Of a DNA stretch of 64,000 nt, positions 1-12,100 are shown piece by piece. Positions within the stretch are counted from its first letter, which is position 1; the number at the start of each line of letters is the position of its first letter. Origin of the DNA: Protopterus annectens (taxonomy: Eukaryota; Chordata; Ceratodontiformes; Protopteridae); NCBI RefSeq assembly GCF_019279795.1, contig NC_056737.1, positions 1,193,226,015 to 1,193,290,014 on the forward strand, written 5' to 3'. Below the pieces are notes generated by a model. That model worked only from the letters and a program-made list of their open reading frames with translations, was not told the origin of the DNA and did not search any database. A program made the position numbers and the translations under genes.

Positions 1-300
1 GTGGCCACGGTTGTGTAGCGGTTAGTGTTGCCGCCTCACAGCAAGAGGTTCTCCAGTTCGATCCTCGGCTGGGGTGCCTTCTGTGCAGAGTCTGCATGTC
101 CTCACTGTGGTTGCATGGGTTTCCTCTGGGTACTCTAAATTGGCCCTAGGCATTAGTGTGTGCATGCATATGTGTGCCTTCCATGGAAGGTTGGGCGCTG
201 GGCTGGCAACTTGACACTGTAAAACTCCACTGCCAATCATGAGCAGACAGGTGGTCCACTGTGGTGACCCCTAACTGGGAAAAGCTGAAAGAAGAAGAAG
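1..300 (+). mobile_element. tRNA-headed SINE (DANA-like), 5' end cut by window edge
   Basis: The head reads like a pol III tRNA promoter: an A-box-like stretch (tgtagcggttagtg) near position 14 and a B-box-like stretch (gttcgatcct) near 56. The body has the 'tctgcatgtcctc...gggtttcctctgggt' block common to DANA-type fish SINEs, and the end is 'gtggtgacccctaactgggaaaagc' split around 261-285 followed by (GAA)n at 289-300. Related copies lie at 12543-12892, 24629-24972, 26691-27012 and, as a head fragment, 49300-49478. It is non-autonomous and codes for nothing. The family name rests on remembered architecture, not on a search. Confidence 0.75.
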
Positions 301-429
301 TGCATGCCAAGATTATATATTCCCCATTCTGAAGGAGGTATGGGCCTTTTTGAAATTTATTACATGTATAGATCTGCAATCATAGGACTGCATACATATC
401 TGCTGGCCTCACAAGACCTAAATGTAGTG

Positions 430-745
430 AAAGTTTTGAAACATGAGGAGAATAAGTCTTAGTTTAGCAGAAGCATATTGGCAGCAAGTGGGAATGGAAA
501 CCAAACCAGAACTAGATAAAAATCAGGCAGCAACTGAATATATCAAATATCAAAAGGAAGAATATAAGGTGAAAGATCAGATGAGAAGATAAGAAATGTG
601 GAAAATGCATAAATATAGTTGCAAGTATAGAAAACTCTTGGAACAGCCTAATGTTGATCAGGATTGAATGCAGGAATGGTTAACAAAAGGTGAATTTAAA
701 TCAAAAGACGAAAGGTTAATATTGGCAGCCCAAGACAGTAGACTA
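430..745 (+). pseudogene. R4/Dong-like LINE ORF fragment, upstream half
   Basis: Broken frame downstream of the reverse transcriptase of a non-LTR retrotransposon with a restriction-like endonuclease. The clearest block is 'WLTKGEFKSKDERLILAAQD' (about 683-742), which corresponds to the conserved 'W L...E.LI.AAQ' segment that precedes the CCHC knuckle in this LINE type. Stops interrupt the frame (for example near 592 and 665). The element is interrupted here by the CR1 copy at 742-1908 and resumes at about 1909. Assignment to the R4/Dong/Rex6 group is from remembered family sequence; the exact clade is uncertain. Confidence 0.55.
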
Positions 746-1908
746 CCCTCTCAAATAGGCATCAATCTGTATATTACCAGATGGGTAGCAAACTGTCTCA
801 CTGATAGAACCCACCTAGTTAAAATAGGAGAAGTCACCTCAAGAAGTAGACCTGTAACAAGCAGCGTACTCCATGGTTCTGTCTTGGGGCTTCTGTTGTT
901 TGGGATATACTTTTCTGAGGTGCAGGCCAAAACCAGTGTGCTATGGCTGACAAAGTTTGCAGATGACTGCAAACTGTGACCTGCCATCAATTCCCCTCAT
1001 GATGTGGACATCCTCCAAGAGGGTCTTACCCAAACAAATGAATGGTGCCAGAAACATGGCCTCAAACTGAATGCCAAAATATTCATCATCATCCCCTTTG
1101 GGGAGAGTGATGTCCCCACAAATTATCACATTGATAACAGGGTCCTAAGGACACAATTAGATGTGAGGGACTTGAGCACCCAGGTTGATAACAAACTGAC
1201 TTTTGACCACCATATTTCCTCCATTATATGGAAGGCTTTCTACATGGCCGACCTCATTAGGAAGGGTATCGCATCCAGGGACAAGGAGGTCATAACACCC
1301 TGTATTCTTCCCTTATAAGCCCCATTATTGCGTACAATGCCCCTTTCGGCATGTACCTCACCAAGCACATGCAGCAGGTGGAGAGCTCACAGAGGTTCCT
1401 TACCAGGAGAATCCAGGGCCACAAACATCTACCCTACACAGATAGGCTAAAAGCTGTGTCCCTGTACTCAGTCTCATACAGACTCCGCAGAGGTGATCTC
1501 TGTCTGGCATACTAAGCAATCTCAGACCTCTCCTTGATGGGACTGCTGTATATCCGCAAATCAAGCTGCACTCAAGTAACCTGCTCATGCGATCTCAATC
1601 TGGTCTGTGACATCAATAGGACTTGTTGGCAGGACAGATTTGTGCATTTGTGCCCCAGAGACTTCCCACATCTGTAGAATAGACTCCCTCTCCACTTCAA
1701 GCAGAGCACCTCATTATCCCTTTTTAAGCCCAACCTGGATAATTGGATGGGGAACAGAAAACACACCCCTGGGATTTCACCTGTGTTGCTACTGGACAGG
1801 GCATCAGGTGCTGACTTGTCGGAACATGGGCTAAATTCTTGGCTAGGGTTGTAAGGGCCTCAGGACCAATGGCCTAGTAACTGCCTATGGTCCTATGTTC
1901 CTATGACT
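742..1908 (+). mobile_element. CR1 LINE, 5'-truncated RT and 3' end
   Basis: Begins in the RT fingers/palm ('YITRWVANCLTDRTH') and runs through 'GSVLGLLLFGIYFSEVQ' and 'LTKFADDCKL', which retains the FADD catalytic box (about 950-966). The C-terminal region 1004-1318 and onward is broken by stops (after 976, 1316) and frameshifts. The 3' end near 1840-1908 has the CR1 hallmark: 'ggcctagtaactgcctatgg' followed by imperfect 8-bp 'tcctatg' repeats. It is inserted into the R4/Dong-like LINE that flanks it on both sides. No endonuclease domain remains. Confidence 0.85.
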
Positions 1909-2545
1909 ATGTACATGTTAGTTGATAAAGTCCACTGAACATGTGGGAAAACCAGACTAATGTAGGTTTTGTAAAACAGAATTGGAAACAGTCGCACATC
2001 TTGTTGCTGGTTGTGATATAATACTGTGGCAAGACTGTTGCATTGGAGATTGTGCAAACATTATGGTACTGAAGTGGCTGAAAAACACTGGAAACATGAG
2101 CCACAAAGCATCATAGAAAATGATGAAGTTTATATCACATGGAATCATACATTACCAACAGATCAAAAAATAGATGCAAGAAAAACAGATATAGTGGTCC
2201 ATGAACAGAAGACGAAAGTAGCATTGATCAGTGAAATTTATGCACCCAGTGACTACAGTGTCTTACGTACATAGAGAGAGACAAAGTCATAAAATACCAG
2301 TATTCGTAGGCAGAAATGAAGACAATGTGGAAGAAAGATATCCAGACAGTTCCACTAGTAAGAGGAGCAACGGGTCTTATAAAAAAGAATTTATAATCAT
2401 ACTTGGATATATTACCGATACATGTAACTTCATAGAAATTGCAGAAGAAGTCATTACTGGGCACAATGCAGGTGCTGCAAAGAGCACTTTTGGCTAACAT
2501 CAAGGACTGAAACAATACTAATTTCAGGAACTTTTTAATCATACG
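1909..2545 (+). pseudogene. R4/Dong-like LINE 3' part with restriction-like endonuclease
   Basis: Continuation of the element at 430-745. A zinc knuckle 'CRFCKTELETVAHLVAGC' lies at about 1962-2015. A PD-(D/E)XK-like endonuclease follows: 'HWRLCKHYG' (near 2041), 'ENDEVYITW', then 'ARKTDIVVHEQKTKVALISE' (about 2176-2235). Relative to the family pattern (KPDIVVVDK...IIDIAVP), the Pro before the first Asp is Thr and the second Asp is Glu, so the site is probably dead. The end 'LQKKSLLGTMQVLQRALL' near 2436-2490 matches the conserved 'VQKTALLGTARILRKVL' terminus. Several frameshifts are needed to read it. Clade name is inference. Confidence 0.65.
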
Positions 2546-2548
2546 TTG

Positions 2549-3776
2549 ATTTAGGACTGGAGTCGATTCCCTTCATGGTATTAGAAATCAAAAAGTCTTG
2601 GATAAATTAAAAAAAAATAGGTGTCAATCCTTACATCACTAGATAGGTAGCTAACTGGCTCACCAACAGAACACATACTGTCAAAGTTGGTGACTCCACT
2701 TTTACCAGTAAACCTGTCACCAATGATGTACCACAAGAGTCTGTACTGCACCCTTTACTATTTGGAATCTATTTCTCAAAAGTCCAGGCTAAAGTAGATG
2801 GACTTTGGATTAGTAAGTTCGCTGATTATTCTAAACTAGGCACAATCACTGAGTCCTCCAATGATGTTATATATTACAGGAGGGGCTAACACAAACAAAT
2901 AAGTGGTGCCAAAGACACAGTCTGAAACTTAATGCATAAAGTGCATTATTATCCCATTTGGCAAAGTGGAATTCCCTGCTAATTATTGACAGCACTCCCT
3001 CAACTTCAAACCCAGTGGAGTGAGATCTGGGGACACAGGTTGACACCAGTCTGAACCTTGACCACCAGGTTTTCATGGTGGTAAGGAAAGCCTTTTACAT
3101 TGCGCATGTCATAAGTAAAGGCATCACATCCAGGTCCAGGTCTAAGGATGTTATAACCCCACTTTACTCAACCGTTATACTATTAATAGAGCACATTGCT
3201 CCCTTCTCATGTATCTCATCAGACACCTGCAGCAACTGGAGAGACCACAGGGGTTTCCCTCTAAGAAAATACAGAGCCTCCAAACCATAACCTATCTGGA
3301 TAGACTGAAAGCCCTGTCACTGTACTCAGTGTCATATAAGTTATTGAGAGGCGACTTGTGCTTGGCCTACAGGGCAGTCTCTGACCTAACCTGATGACAA
3401 TGTTGCACATCCACAAATCAAATGGCACTAGTCACTCATTCTAGGGATTTTAACCTTAATGGTGACATTAACATAACATGCTGGAGAGACAGGTATGTCT
3501 GCCAGAGATTGCAGCTGCTCTGGAATAAACTTCCAATTCATGTGAAGCAGAGCTCCTCAATGACCTTAGTCAAGTGCAACCTGAACAAATGGATGTGTGA
3601 CTGCTAATTCACCCTGGGGTGGCCCCCATGTCCCTCATGGACAAGGGTAGTCACCGCTGATCTGTAAAGTGCATCCATCTAGCCAAGGACAATTTAGGCA
3701 ACCTGGGATTAATATGGGTAAGATTATAAAGGCTCTAGGGTTACTAGCCTAGTAATCTCCTATGAACCTATGAAGA
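2549..3776 (+). mobile_element. CR1 LINE, 5'-truncated RT and 3' end
   Basis: Starts at the RT motif A region (degenerate 'D..IP' followed by 'KL...GVNPYI') and includes 'YLESISQKS' (FGIYFSEVQ equivalent) and 'ISKFADYSKLGTI' at about 2805-2845, where the catalytic FADD has become FADY. The C-terminal part is spread over short frames at 3075-3290, 3209-3394 and 3422-3607 ('CWRDRYVCQRLQLLWNKLP'). It ends with 'gcctagtaatctcctatgaacc' split around 3748-3770, the CR1 octamer tail. It lies directly behind the R4/Dong-like 3' end. Confidence 0.85.
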
Positions 3777-4570
3777 ATGACCCACTTAGTAATGCACCAC
3801 CACCTTACGGTGCACTGTAATGTCAGTGATGGAAAATTAATTTAGTAATCTGGACAGGGAGTAGAACCTATAATAGTCTGCTTTTCCCAGAGCACTACTT
3901 GATGAGTCACTGCCTCATGGCAGTGAAAACGGGTCTGTCTTGAGGAAAATGCAGCTGTTTTTCCTGCTGTGAATCCAAAAAACAGTCTGCACTGGAGTGT
4001 TTCTTTAGGTTTCTGTGCAAAAATGAAATATTTCTTGAAGCCCTAGTAAATTCTGAAAGGGGTCTTCAGGAAAGGAAGGCGGTCACTGACCAGCACCTGC
4101 TTAACTTCCTAGAACAAAGTGTAGACACTTAGAATATTTGCTTAGCTTACAACAGGATTCCACAGTCATTTTCCAGTCTCACACCTGAATGGGAACTCCA
4201 CATGCCACTGGCGTTCTGAAGACACTAAGTAAGGAAGATGATGTGATGGCCTGGCTGGTGGCATTTAAAAGGTGTACGACTAGACAGAACAGCCCACAAG
4301 CTACATGGGTAGAATTCTGTCATTCTATTTAAATGAGGAGTCACTGTAGGCATACAAGGACTTGGAAGATAGTGAAGCACATAACTACCAGAAACTAAAA
4401 TGAGACATTTTGGCAAGGTCTGAAGCACAGTCCCTTAAATTTCACAGCTGGACATTCAGTAAAGATATACCAGTAGGCTATTAGCTTTACATTTTAGGTT
4501 TTCGTAGTCTACACTCTTGTGGACAAAACCTTATCAAAACTATCTTTCCACAAGTCTGCCCAAGTATTTG
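3777..4570. other. Non-coding stretch, no recognised feature
   Basis: No open frame of note apart from incidental short ones, and no recognisable repeat or RNA gene. The last hundred bases may belong to the 5' UTR of the CR1 copy that follows, but no other copy in the window confirms this. Confidence 0.4.
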
Positions 4571-4821
4571 GAACACTATGTCTGGACAATTCCCATCAGT
4601 TTCTCCTGCCAGCCTGGTCGACATGGGCATACTGAGACAGTGTAGCAACTGCCTCATGTTTACTGACAGCCCTCTTCTCCTAGCACATAATTCTACTACT
4701 TGTGAAAAATGCATCTACATCAGTAACCTGGAGTCCATGCTCTCTTGTGCCACAGTCAGTACTCCTGACAAAGAGGGGATTGCCAGGACAAACACACCAC
4801 TCACATTACATAGCCAAGCAC

Positions 4822-4858
<37 letters not shown>

Positions 4859-5551
4859 TTGCAGAGGTCCTCAATAAAAACGTACCTAAACAGCAGACAT
4901 CTCCAAAACACACTCACAGATAGTCCACACATAACACCAAAGACATCACACATAGCAGACAACACACCAGTGTCTCACAAACACAGCCCATAAGGCAAAA
5001 CAATAAACTATCACAGCCCATAAGGCATAACAATAAACCAAATATACTAGTCATTGGCGACTCATTTGTGAGACACACTGATGTCCCCCTCACCAGGTTC
5101 AACAAGGAGAAGGTCACGGTCAGCTGTCTGTCTGCTGCCAGAATCCGCGACATCATGCATGCACTTAAGTCTCTCCACAACATGTACAAGTATGACTCTG
5201 TCATTGTCCATGCTGGTGTGAATGGCTTGAGACATACCTCCCTGGACTACATGAAGTGAGACATGATTGAGCTGTCAGAGTATGTGTCCCAGGCAGGTAT
5301 GACTCTAGCCCTAAGCAGCATCCTACCTTCACCAAGAATGTTACCACAATACCAACAAAAAATAATTGTCTTCAGCAATTGGCTTAGATTCTGATGTCAT
5401 TCCATGGAGATCCAGTATCTGTCTGCCTGAGATGAAATGGCTGACATGGTTGACAGGCCTCATTGCTTTGCCAGAGATGGCCTCCACCTGTCACAATTGG
5501 AATTCCGGATCCTGGCCAAGGCTCTTGCCTCCTCCATTGTACCTTTTTTAG
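4571..5551 (+). pseudogene. CR1 ORF1: zinc-finger plus esterase (SGNH) domain, degraded
   Basis: ORF1 of a nearly full-length CR1 copy (4571-8372). The start codon at 4578 opens 'MSGQFPSVSPASLVDMGILR' followed by a C-X2-C-X16-C-X2-C finger (CSNC...CEKC), the PHD/zinc-finger-like module known in CR1-like ORF1 proteins. A (CA)n tract at 4824-4856 falls in the spacer. The esterase-like domain begins near 5044: 'ILVIGDSFVRHTDVP' (nucleophile block GDS), then 'VHAGVNGL' at about 5208-5228, where the usual N-D of the GxND block is N-G, and a degraded DGLHL block near 5478. A stop at 5257-5259 (TGA) splits the domain. It probably acted in RNP or lipid contact, but that role is not established. Confidence 0.8.
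4824..4856. repeat. (CA)n microsatellite
   Basis: About 16 uninterrupted AC dinucleotides inside the ORF1 spacer of the CR1 copy at 4571-8372. Other CR1 copies in the window do not carry it, so it expanded after insertion. Confidence 0.95.
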
Positions 5552-5603
5552 GCAATGTCCCAAAGACAAATCTTTCAATATAAAAGATCTGTAAAAAAAC
5601 AAA

Positions 5604-8372
5604 TTGAAGGTCATGCTGGTAAATGCTAGGAACCTTAGCCTGAAAATGCACTCACTGGAGGCTCTCCTTGCACTGGAAGTTGCCGATGTTTGTGTGGTCA
5701 CCGAAACCTGGTTCAGGGCTGCAGAGAGGTCAGGAAAACTAAGTGTGGTGGAGTCTTTATCTTCATTAAGGACAGGCACACCTCCAGACTGGTCTGCAAG
5801 CATGATGCACTGGAACTACTACTTGGCAAGACACCCATCCAAGTTATAGCCAGCTATAGACCTCCTCCATGACTCATGACACCCACTCCTCTTACCTGGA
5901 TGTACTTGGCACCATCAAGGTACCCCCAACACCTTGATCCTTGGTGACTTCAACTACCCCACCATAAACTGGGTGAACTATTCCCGCACTAATGCACTCA
6001 CTCAATGATTCCTTGACTTCATCAGTTCTAATGCACTAGACCAGCTTGTCTCATCCCACACAAGGGAAGATAACATTCTGGACTTGGTTCTCACTAACAT
6101 GGGTGACCGCTGCATCACTCCCATAGTATGTTCTTCCCTGATGAGATCAGATCATTGGACTGTCTCATTCAAAGTTTCTATCCCACCCAACCCCCCCAGC
6201 TGTAATCAAGCTAAAAACTTCCCAAAAGCTGACTAAAATCTCCTAAGGGTAGGTATCTGTAGCTTCACACCACCGCCCCCCCCCCCCCCAGAGGATGCAG
6301 ACAATATGCTGAACAGTATGCCAGTGCAATATGCATGCACCTGTACAACTGCATGGACTCAACTATACCCAACAGAACTAAAACCTGCTTCTCAAGGAAA
6401 CACAAACATGTTTGATGGACATCCTTTATCAACAGGCTTTACAACAAAAGGAAGAAACTGTTGTCTAAGGGTAAAAGGAACAAATTCCAAATTGGGAAAA
6501 CTCCCTCCTTAGCCACAACAAGCAAATTAGATCACTAGTGAAAACCTTCAAAACCAATTATGAATTAAAACTAGCCTCTGAAACAAAGGGAAACCACAGA
6601 ACCTTCTTCAGTTATGTCAGGAACCTCAATGGCAAAGTCCAGGTTTGTTCCGAATTAGTACTTAACAGTATCACTTACACTGATCCTGTTGACTTAGCTA
6701 ACCTGCTAGCAGATATATTCAGCACAAACCTCACACCCCCGTCCCCCCAAAGGCTCATTCAACATCCCTGATACTTGTCCTGCACCTCACATCTCCATAG
6801 ATCAAGTGTTAAAGGCTCTATCCAAGGCAAAGAACACAGCTTCCATGGGACCTGATAGTATCCCAGGCTGTATTTTGCACCATCTCCAGCAAGAACTGGC
6901 TTTGCCATTGAGCACCCTATTCAAACAAAGCCTAAGTACAGGCTTCATTCCAGCAGAGTGGAGAACTAGAGTGTCACCCCCTTGCACAAAGGTGGTGCTA
7001 CTACTGACACTGGAAACTATTTCCCCATTAGCTTGACAAGACTGATTGTTAAGCCACGGAGCATATTATTATGGATCTCATAAACAAGGACATTGGCAAT
7101 CTCCAAGCACTTGACTCCACCCAGTTCAGACTCATCAAGGGCAGATCTTTCCTGTTGAACCTGGATGCCTTCTTTGAGACTGTCACCAATGCCCTGGATG
7201 AGGGAAAGTCAGTACATACAGCTTACCTTGACTTGGCCAAGGCCTTTGACACAATCCCCCACTCTGGCATCATCAAAAAGCTAACACTACTTAGTGTAAA
7301 TCTCTATCTCATCAGGTGGGTGGCCAACTGGCTCACCAACAGGACCCTCAATGTTTGGTATCTACTTCTCAGAGGTCCAGGCAAAGACAAAAGGCCTGTG
7401 TCTGTCCAAGTTTGCAGTTGACTGTAAGTTGGGTGCAGTCATTGACTCCCCAAATTATGTTAACATACTGCAAGAGGGTCTCACAGCAACTACTGACTGG
7501 TGCCAAAGTCATGGCCTCAAGCTAAACACAAAAAAAATGTATCATCATACCATTTGGCAGAAACACGACCTCTACTGATTACCACATCAACAGCAACCCA
7601 CTAAACACACAACCTGTGGTGAGAGACCTGGGTAGTCAGGTTGATAACAATCTCACATTCAACCATCATGTAGCAGCAGTGGTCAGAAAAGCCTTTTACC
7701 TGGTTCGTCTCATAAGTAAAGGGATTGCATCCAGAAAAAAGGAGGTTATTACCTCTCTATACTCCTCCCTCATTAGACCAATAATTGAGTATAATTCCCC
7801 GTTTGGTATGCACCTCTCCAAATGCCTGCACTGACTGGAAAGGCCACAGAAATACCTCACAAAGAGAATCCATGGCCTCCAACACCTGTCCTATGCAGAC
7901 AGACTCAAATCACTATCACTTTACTCGGTATCATACACATTTCTCAGAGGTGATCTGTGTCTTGTCTACACGGCAATCTCGGACCCTGCCCTTCTAGAGA
8001 TGATCCATGTCCATAAGTCTAACTCCTTGTGCATTACCCACTCAAAAGGCCTGAATCTAATATGCGACATCAATAAAACCTGCTGGAGAGACAAGTTTTT
8101 TTCCCAGACCCTGTCCCATCTCCGGAATAGACTCCCCATGCAGCTCAGAGTACTTGAATAGACTCCCCATGCAGCTCAGAGTACCTCATTTACCCTATTC
8201 AAGCACAGCCTTGATGAGTGGATGGGAAAACACAAATTTGTCCCAGGGGTTCCACATGTCCCTCATTGACAGGGGTGACAAGTACTGACTGAAGTTTCTT
8301 TTTGGGGATAAACTCTTGGCTAGGGTTGTAAGGGCCCCAGGGTGATTAACCTAGTGATCCTATGAGCCTGTG
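5604..8372 (+). pseudogene. CR1 ORF2: AP-type endonuclease and reverse transcriptase, degraded
   Basis: Endonuclease: 'VMLVNARNLSLKMHSLEALL' near 5610-5670, 'TETWF' near 5701, the 'LILGDFNYPTINW' equivalent near 5935-5972, and an S-D-H equivalent 'RSDHW' near 6145. Linker 'NHRTFFSYVRNLN' near 6589. RT: 'ALSKAKNTASMGPDSIPGC' (6812-6870), 'FRLIKGRSFLLNL' (7128-7165), motif A 'TAYLDLAKAFDTIP' (7217-7258), then a deletion that removes the 'GVPQGSVLG' block, and motif C reading FAVD instead of FADD (about 7408-7422). C-terminal frames 7616-7834 onward. A 29-bp segment ('gaatagactccccatgcagc...') is tandemly duplicated at about 8126-8185. The 3' end has 'ctagtgatcctatgagcctg' split around 8349-8370. 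Confidence 0.85.
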
Positions 8373-10085
8373 ATCACAAATGGCTGAGCTAATGAATCTT
8401 TTAAAATTGTGACTAAAACATTGTGCAAATAATCTAAGTAAAATTCTAGAAGTATTTCTGTAGAAAAATTTAAAAGGGTACTTCAGAACACTTTAAAAAG
8501 TGGGTATTCCAAAGTGACCGTGTCTTTGAACAGCTAGCAGATTTTTAGAATGCCTGTCATTATTTAACTGAAATTTCATATCCAAAGTTATACTTACATG
8601 CACCGAGGGCTAATAATAAGCCTTCATCAGAGTATGCCTGCCAATAAGAAGAAAATGTTGCCATGTCAGTTGGTTTGTTTTAAATGTTGTATAAAAGGGC
8701 AAAGGCCATGTGCTTCACTGTTAATGAGAACAATATTATACATGTAAAAACTGCTAATGCTAGCCAGAAGGTTGTAGCTGAAAGTTTATGAAATGTGATA
8801 ATATGGATGTTTTAGGTACTAGACATGCATAATTTGTTTTTTGTCCCTGTGTTGTTAATAACGTTGGTGAATGTCATATTGTGGTAGAGAGAAATTAAAT
8901 GTGGGAATTGCTGTAATCATGGGGCATAGTTATGTTAGTAACAGAACATCCACAAGCTTGAAACAGCTGCTAAGCAGAAAAAGTATAATGTGCACATAGA
9001 GAGAAAAGGAAGCGTCTTCTAACACATGTAGAAATGAAGAGCACAGCCATTATCTCCAGTGCCTAATATAACAGATGATGTGATAAATGTCTAAGACTTT
9101 CTCCAGTCCAAAGAGCTATGGAAGATCTGGAGGGAGGATTCAAGTAGATACACTGTCAGAAATACATAGTCTCAGTAAAAAAAAAATGTGTTGAAATAAG
9201 ACACACAACAAAAGGTAGGGTTTGGGTCTGGATAGAAGGGTTAGACAAATCTGATGTTGTACATCAGCAAAAAACAGTAAAATATTAAAATAATCTTTTA
9301 GAGACTAACAGGAAATGTGTCACAGCAAAAAGATTCCAATATTTAGAGTAATACAAGGAATCAGTGTGGAGATTGACTCTGAAGGTCGGTATTAGCAAAA
9401 GACCCCAGTAGTTAAAGTAAAACAACAAACAAAAAAAAAAAAACCTCAGCTAAGAAGCTGAAAAGAAAGAAATAGTTAAGAACACATTAAGGAAATTATA
9501 AATATATAAAAAGTGAAGAAGAAACAGTTGACTCTCCTAATGAAAAAAAAAAGGAAAGGAGTTCGATACGGGTGTAAAAAAAAGAAGGAAAGAGTATCCT
9601 GAATAAACGCGTACGTTCCCCACTTCTACATCAAAGCACAGACATGGGACTGTCATGTCAAAGACAAATAAGACAAATAAGACAAATAGTGAAGAGAAGA
9701 AAGTAAAGCTGCCACTGTCCCTGGTAGAAGAACGTTATTTTTATGAGTTTGCCATTTTGAGAAAATGAATTAGATGAAGAGGAGAAACCTGTATCTGTAT
9801 ATATAGAAGAAGCGACTGTGGACCCCGCTGTGTATCAGAATACTGATGAAAATGTCGCTGACATGGTGAAACTCCAGATAAGCCAAGTCAATTTCCAAAA
9901 TCCAATGGGAGGATAACACATAATGCAGAGGGAGGTAGAATATATAGAGAGCAGTTGGAGAACCAAAGTAGCAGAATATCCCCCTTGAAACCCATACTTT
10001 GAATTAAGAAATTACTTGCTCTGAGCAGCTACCAAAGCTGTCATGTCCAGACGAATGCATAAGCTTTGTCATTTATGTCTTAAGT
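8373..10085. other. AT-rich non-coding stretch
   Basis: No frame above about 60 codons in either direction and no clear repeat family. Several A-rich runs occur (9178-9187, 9431-9443, 9543-9552). Short in-frame stretches near 9640-9900 may be decayed upstream parts of the Gypsy relic that follows, but I could not match them to gag or RT motifs. Confidence 0.4.
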
Positions 10086-10089
10086 GAAA

Positions 10090-10525
10090 CAGTTAAGGAC
10101 ACCTGTGTACCACTGTCAAACAGCCGGATAAACTGAGCAGTTTAATAAGTCATTAAAGTATGTTACAATATGCTATATAAGTGGGTATGAGAAACTGGGA
10201 ACAACTACTTTCATATCTTCTCTTTAAGAAAGTGAAATACTTCAAGCCTCAACTAATTTCACGAAACTGAACTACTGCAGGGTTGACATCCCCGAGGCTG
10301 GCTGCATACAGCAAAAGAAACTTGAGAGGTGGAAAATATCTTATTTAAAAGATAGAACATGTGCAGATCAGCAGGACAGATTAACAAATATAATGTCTGT
10401 CATAAAACTAAAGTTGGAGATAAAACAAGAGACACAGCAGAAGCCTTATAACAAAATGCTCATCTTGGAGAGTTTAAATCAAATGATAAAGTACTTGTAT
10501 TAGTACCTATTGGCAAAACTCATTT
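10090..10525 (+). pseudogene. Ty3/Gypsy integrase C-terminal relic
   Basis: Across several frameshifts the sequence reads 'YHCQTAG-TEQFNKSLK' near 10110-10160, which matches the 'HPQTDGLVERFN.TLK' signature near the catalytic Glu of Gypsy integrases, then 'QASTNFTKL' near 10240 (the 'PQASTGFSPFEL' block), and finally 'GEFKSNDKVLVLVPIGKT' at about 10467-10521 (the 'REF.PGDKVLVLLP' block at the integrase C-terminus). The frame is heavily broken and no LTR is recognised. Match is to family motifs from memory. Confidence 0.6.
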
Positions 10526-10540
10526 TTTATAATTTATATA

Positions 10541-10749
10541 GTGCATGGAGTGCCACAATTATGTTCTGAAATCAGGAAAAAGTTAAACTTGTTATATACT
10601 TCCCTAGATCTTAACTGCACGTAGATGCCATTAAGCAGCTTTTGTTAAGCACCCTTAAGTGCTGTTAAGTTTGGGTCTTGCACTAGGACAGTGCTTAACA
10701 AGTTTATCTTTTTACTGATTTGGGAATATAGTTTTGGCACTCCATTCAC
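10541..10749. mobile_element. Palindromic MITE-like element, 209 bp
   Basis: Long imperfect inverted repeat. The left arm begins gtgcatggagtgcca (10541-10555) and the right arm ends tggcactccattcac (10735-10749), its reverse complement apart from one mismatch; similarity continues inward for about 55 bp ('aaatcag...aaac-ttgtta'). The centre also pairs partly (aagcaccc/ttaagtgctgttaa), so the whole unit folds into a hairpin. TA flanks both ends (10539-10540 and 10750-10751), which would fit a TA target duplication. Superfamily not assigned; no transposase is present. Confidence 0.65.
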
Positions 10750-10751
10750 TA

Positions 10752-12100
10752 CAAATAAATTCCTAGTAACATTTACTGTAATTTTCTTAGTGTAATGACA
10801 TGGACATCACACTGTAATAAACATCTGTCTATTATACTGCACTAAACAGTTTTCTGCTATGGAATGATCACTTGATGGCAGATTCATTTTCACAGATGTG
10901 CAAATTATTCCAAATGTTTTCTTCCCATCACTAATTCCTTATGGTATAACATACAAACTCATTATACAGTAGGGATGTCACTGAAGTGATTCAAACATCC
11001 ATCACTTTCACCCTAATAATCTATTGCTAGACAATGATTTATCAGTTTTACATCTGTTTTATTATACAGCATGCCAAGCACTATAGACCCTACTAAGAAT
11101 ATTATTCTGTTTCATCTTACTTTTGTTACCTTTTCTATTGAATATGATTGCATTTGTGTATTTATTTATTTGGCCAACTGAGTGACTGATGATGCTGTAT
11201 TATGCTTACTCTGTAATAAAATCTGCTGCAAATTACAGAAAACATGCCTACCCACTACAAACTGTTTTTTTCTCTACCACATCATCAGAAGGTGGGACTG
11301 GAGGACAGAGACCCCCCCCCTGCATCATCAGAAGGCGGGGCTGGATGAGTTGGAATCAGGAAATAATTGGACAGCTGCTAAGCACACAGTAGGCAGAAAC
11401 ACCAGTTTATTAAACTTAATAAATAAAGGTCCACTGAAGTAAGTAAAGTAAAAAATATACATTTCAGAATAAGAAATCCCACTTTACACGGTGATTGTCT
11501 AATTGTAATGAAAAGAAATGGTAAAAAAAGATGCACTTTATCTGTGGACATGCACTATATGGTGGCAGAATAAGTTGCTGATTTATTTATATCTGTTTAC
11601 AGGGAAACTCCAGCTGTGCTGGAAACTCCATTTCAAATTGTTTTTCTTTCTTAAGTCATGTAATTCTATACATTCCAAATGTTATTAATTGTTATCTGAA
11701 TGTTCAAACCTGAATAAAAATATCTGAACAAAAGAAATAGAGAAGATGTAGCTAGGAAGAGAAGACAGCTACAGGTATTCTTGAAATATGATTTTTAGTG
11801 AGGACTTGAAGAGGTTGGCTTTACTGCTTTGTTGGATGGAGGTAGGGAGTTCCATATTTTATCAACATAGCTAGAATGTAGGGTGTCACTGGATGAGGTA
11901 TAGGAGAGTGATACAGGTCAGAAATTTATCAGAGGAGCAAAGTTTTCTAGGTGTAGATTTTTAGTGTTTGTCTTATTTACCCTGGGAGATGTTGGGCAAA
12001 CAGTGAATTTTTAGATGTGATATTTTAAAAGTACTGTTTATGGAAAAAATACATTTGTTAATACTTCTTTACACATTTATAGTAATGCCCATGTATATGA
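10752..12100. other. AT-rich non-coding stretch
   Basis: No supported gene. A short direct repeat ('catcatcagaaggYGGG') occurs at about 11281 and 11322 beside a C-run, and is the only structure I see. Confidence 0.4.

Noticed and set aside
1..80. tRNA gene
   Set aside because: A- and B-box-like sequences are present but the downstream body and copies elsewhere show that it is a SINE head; no cloverleaf checked.
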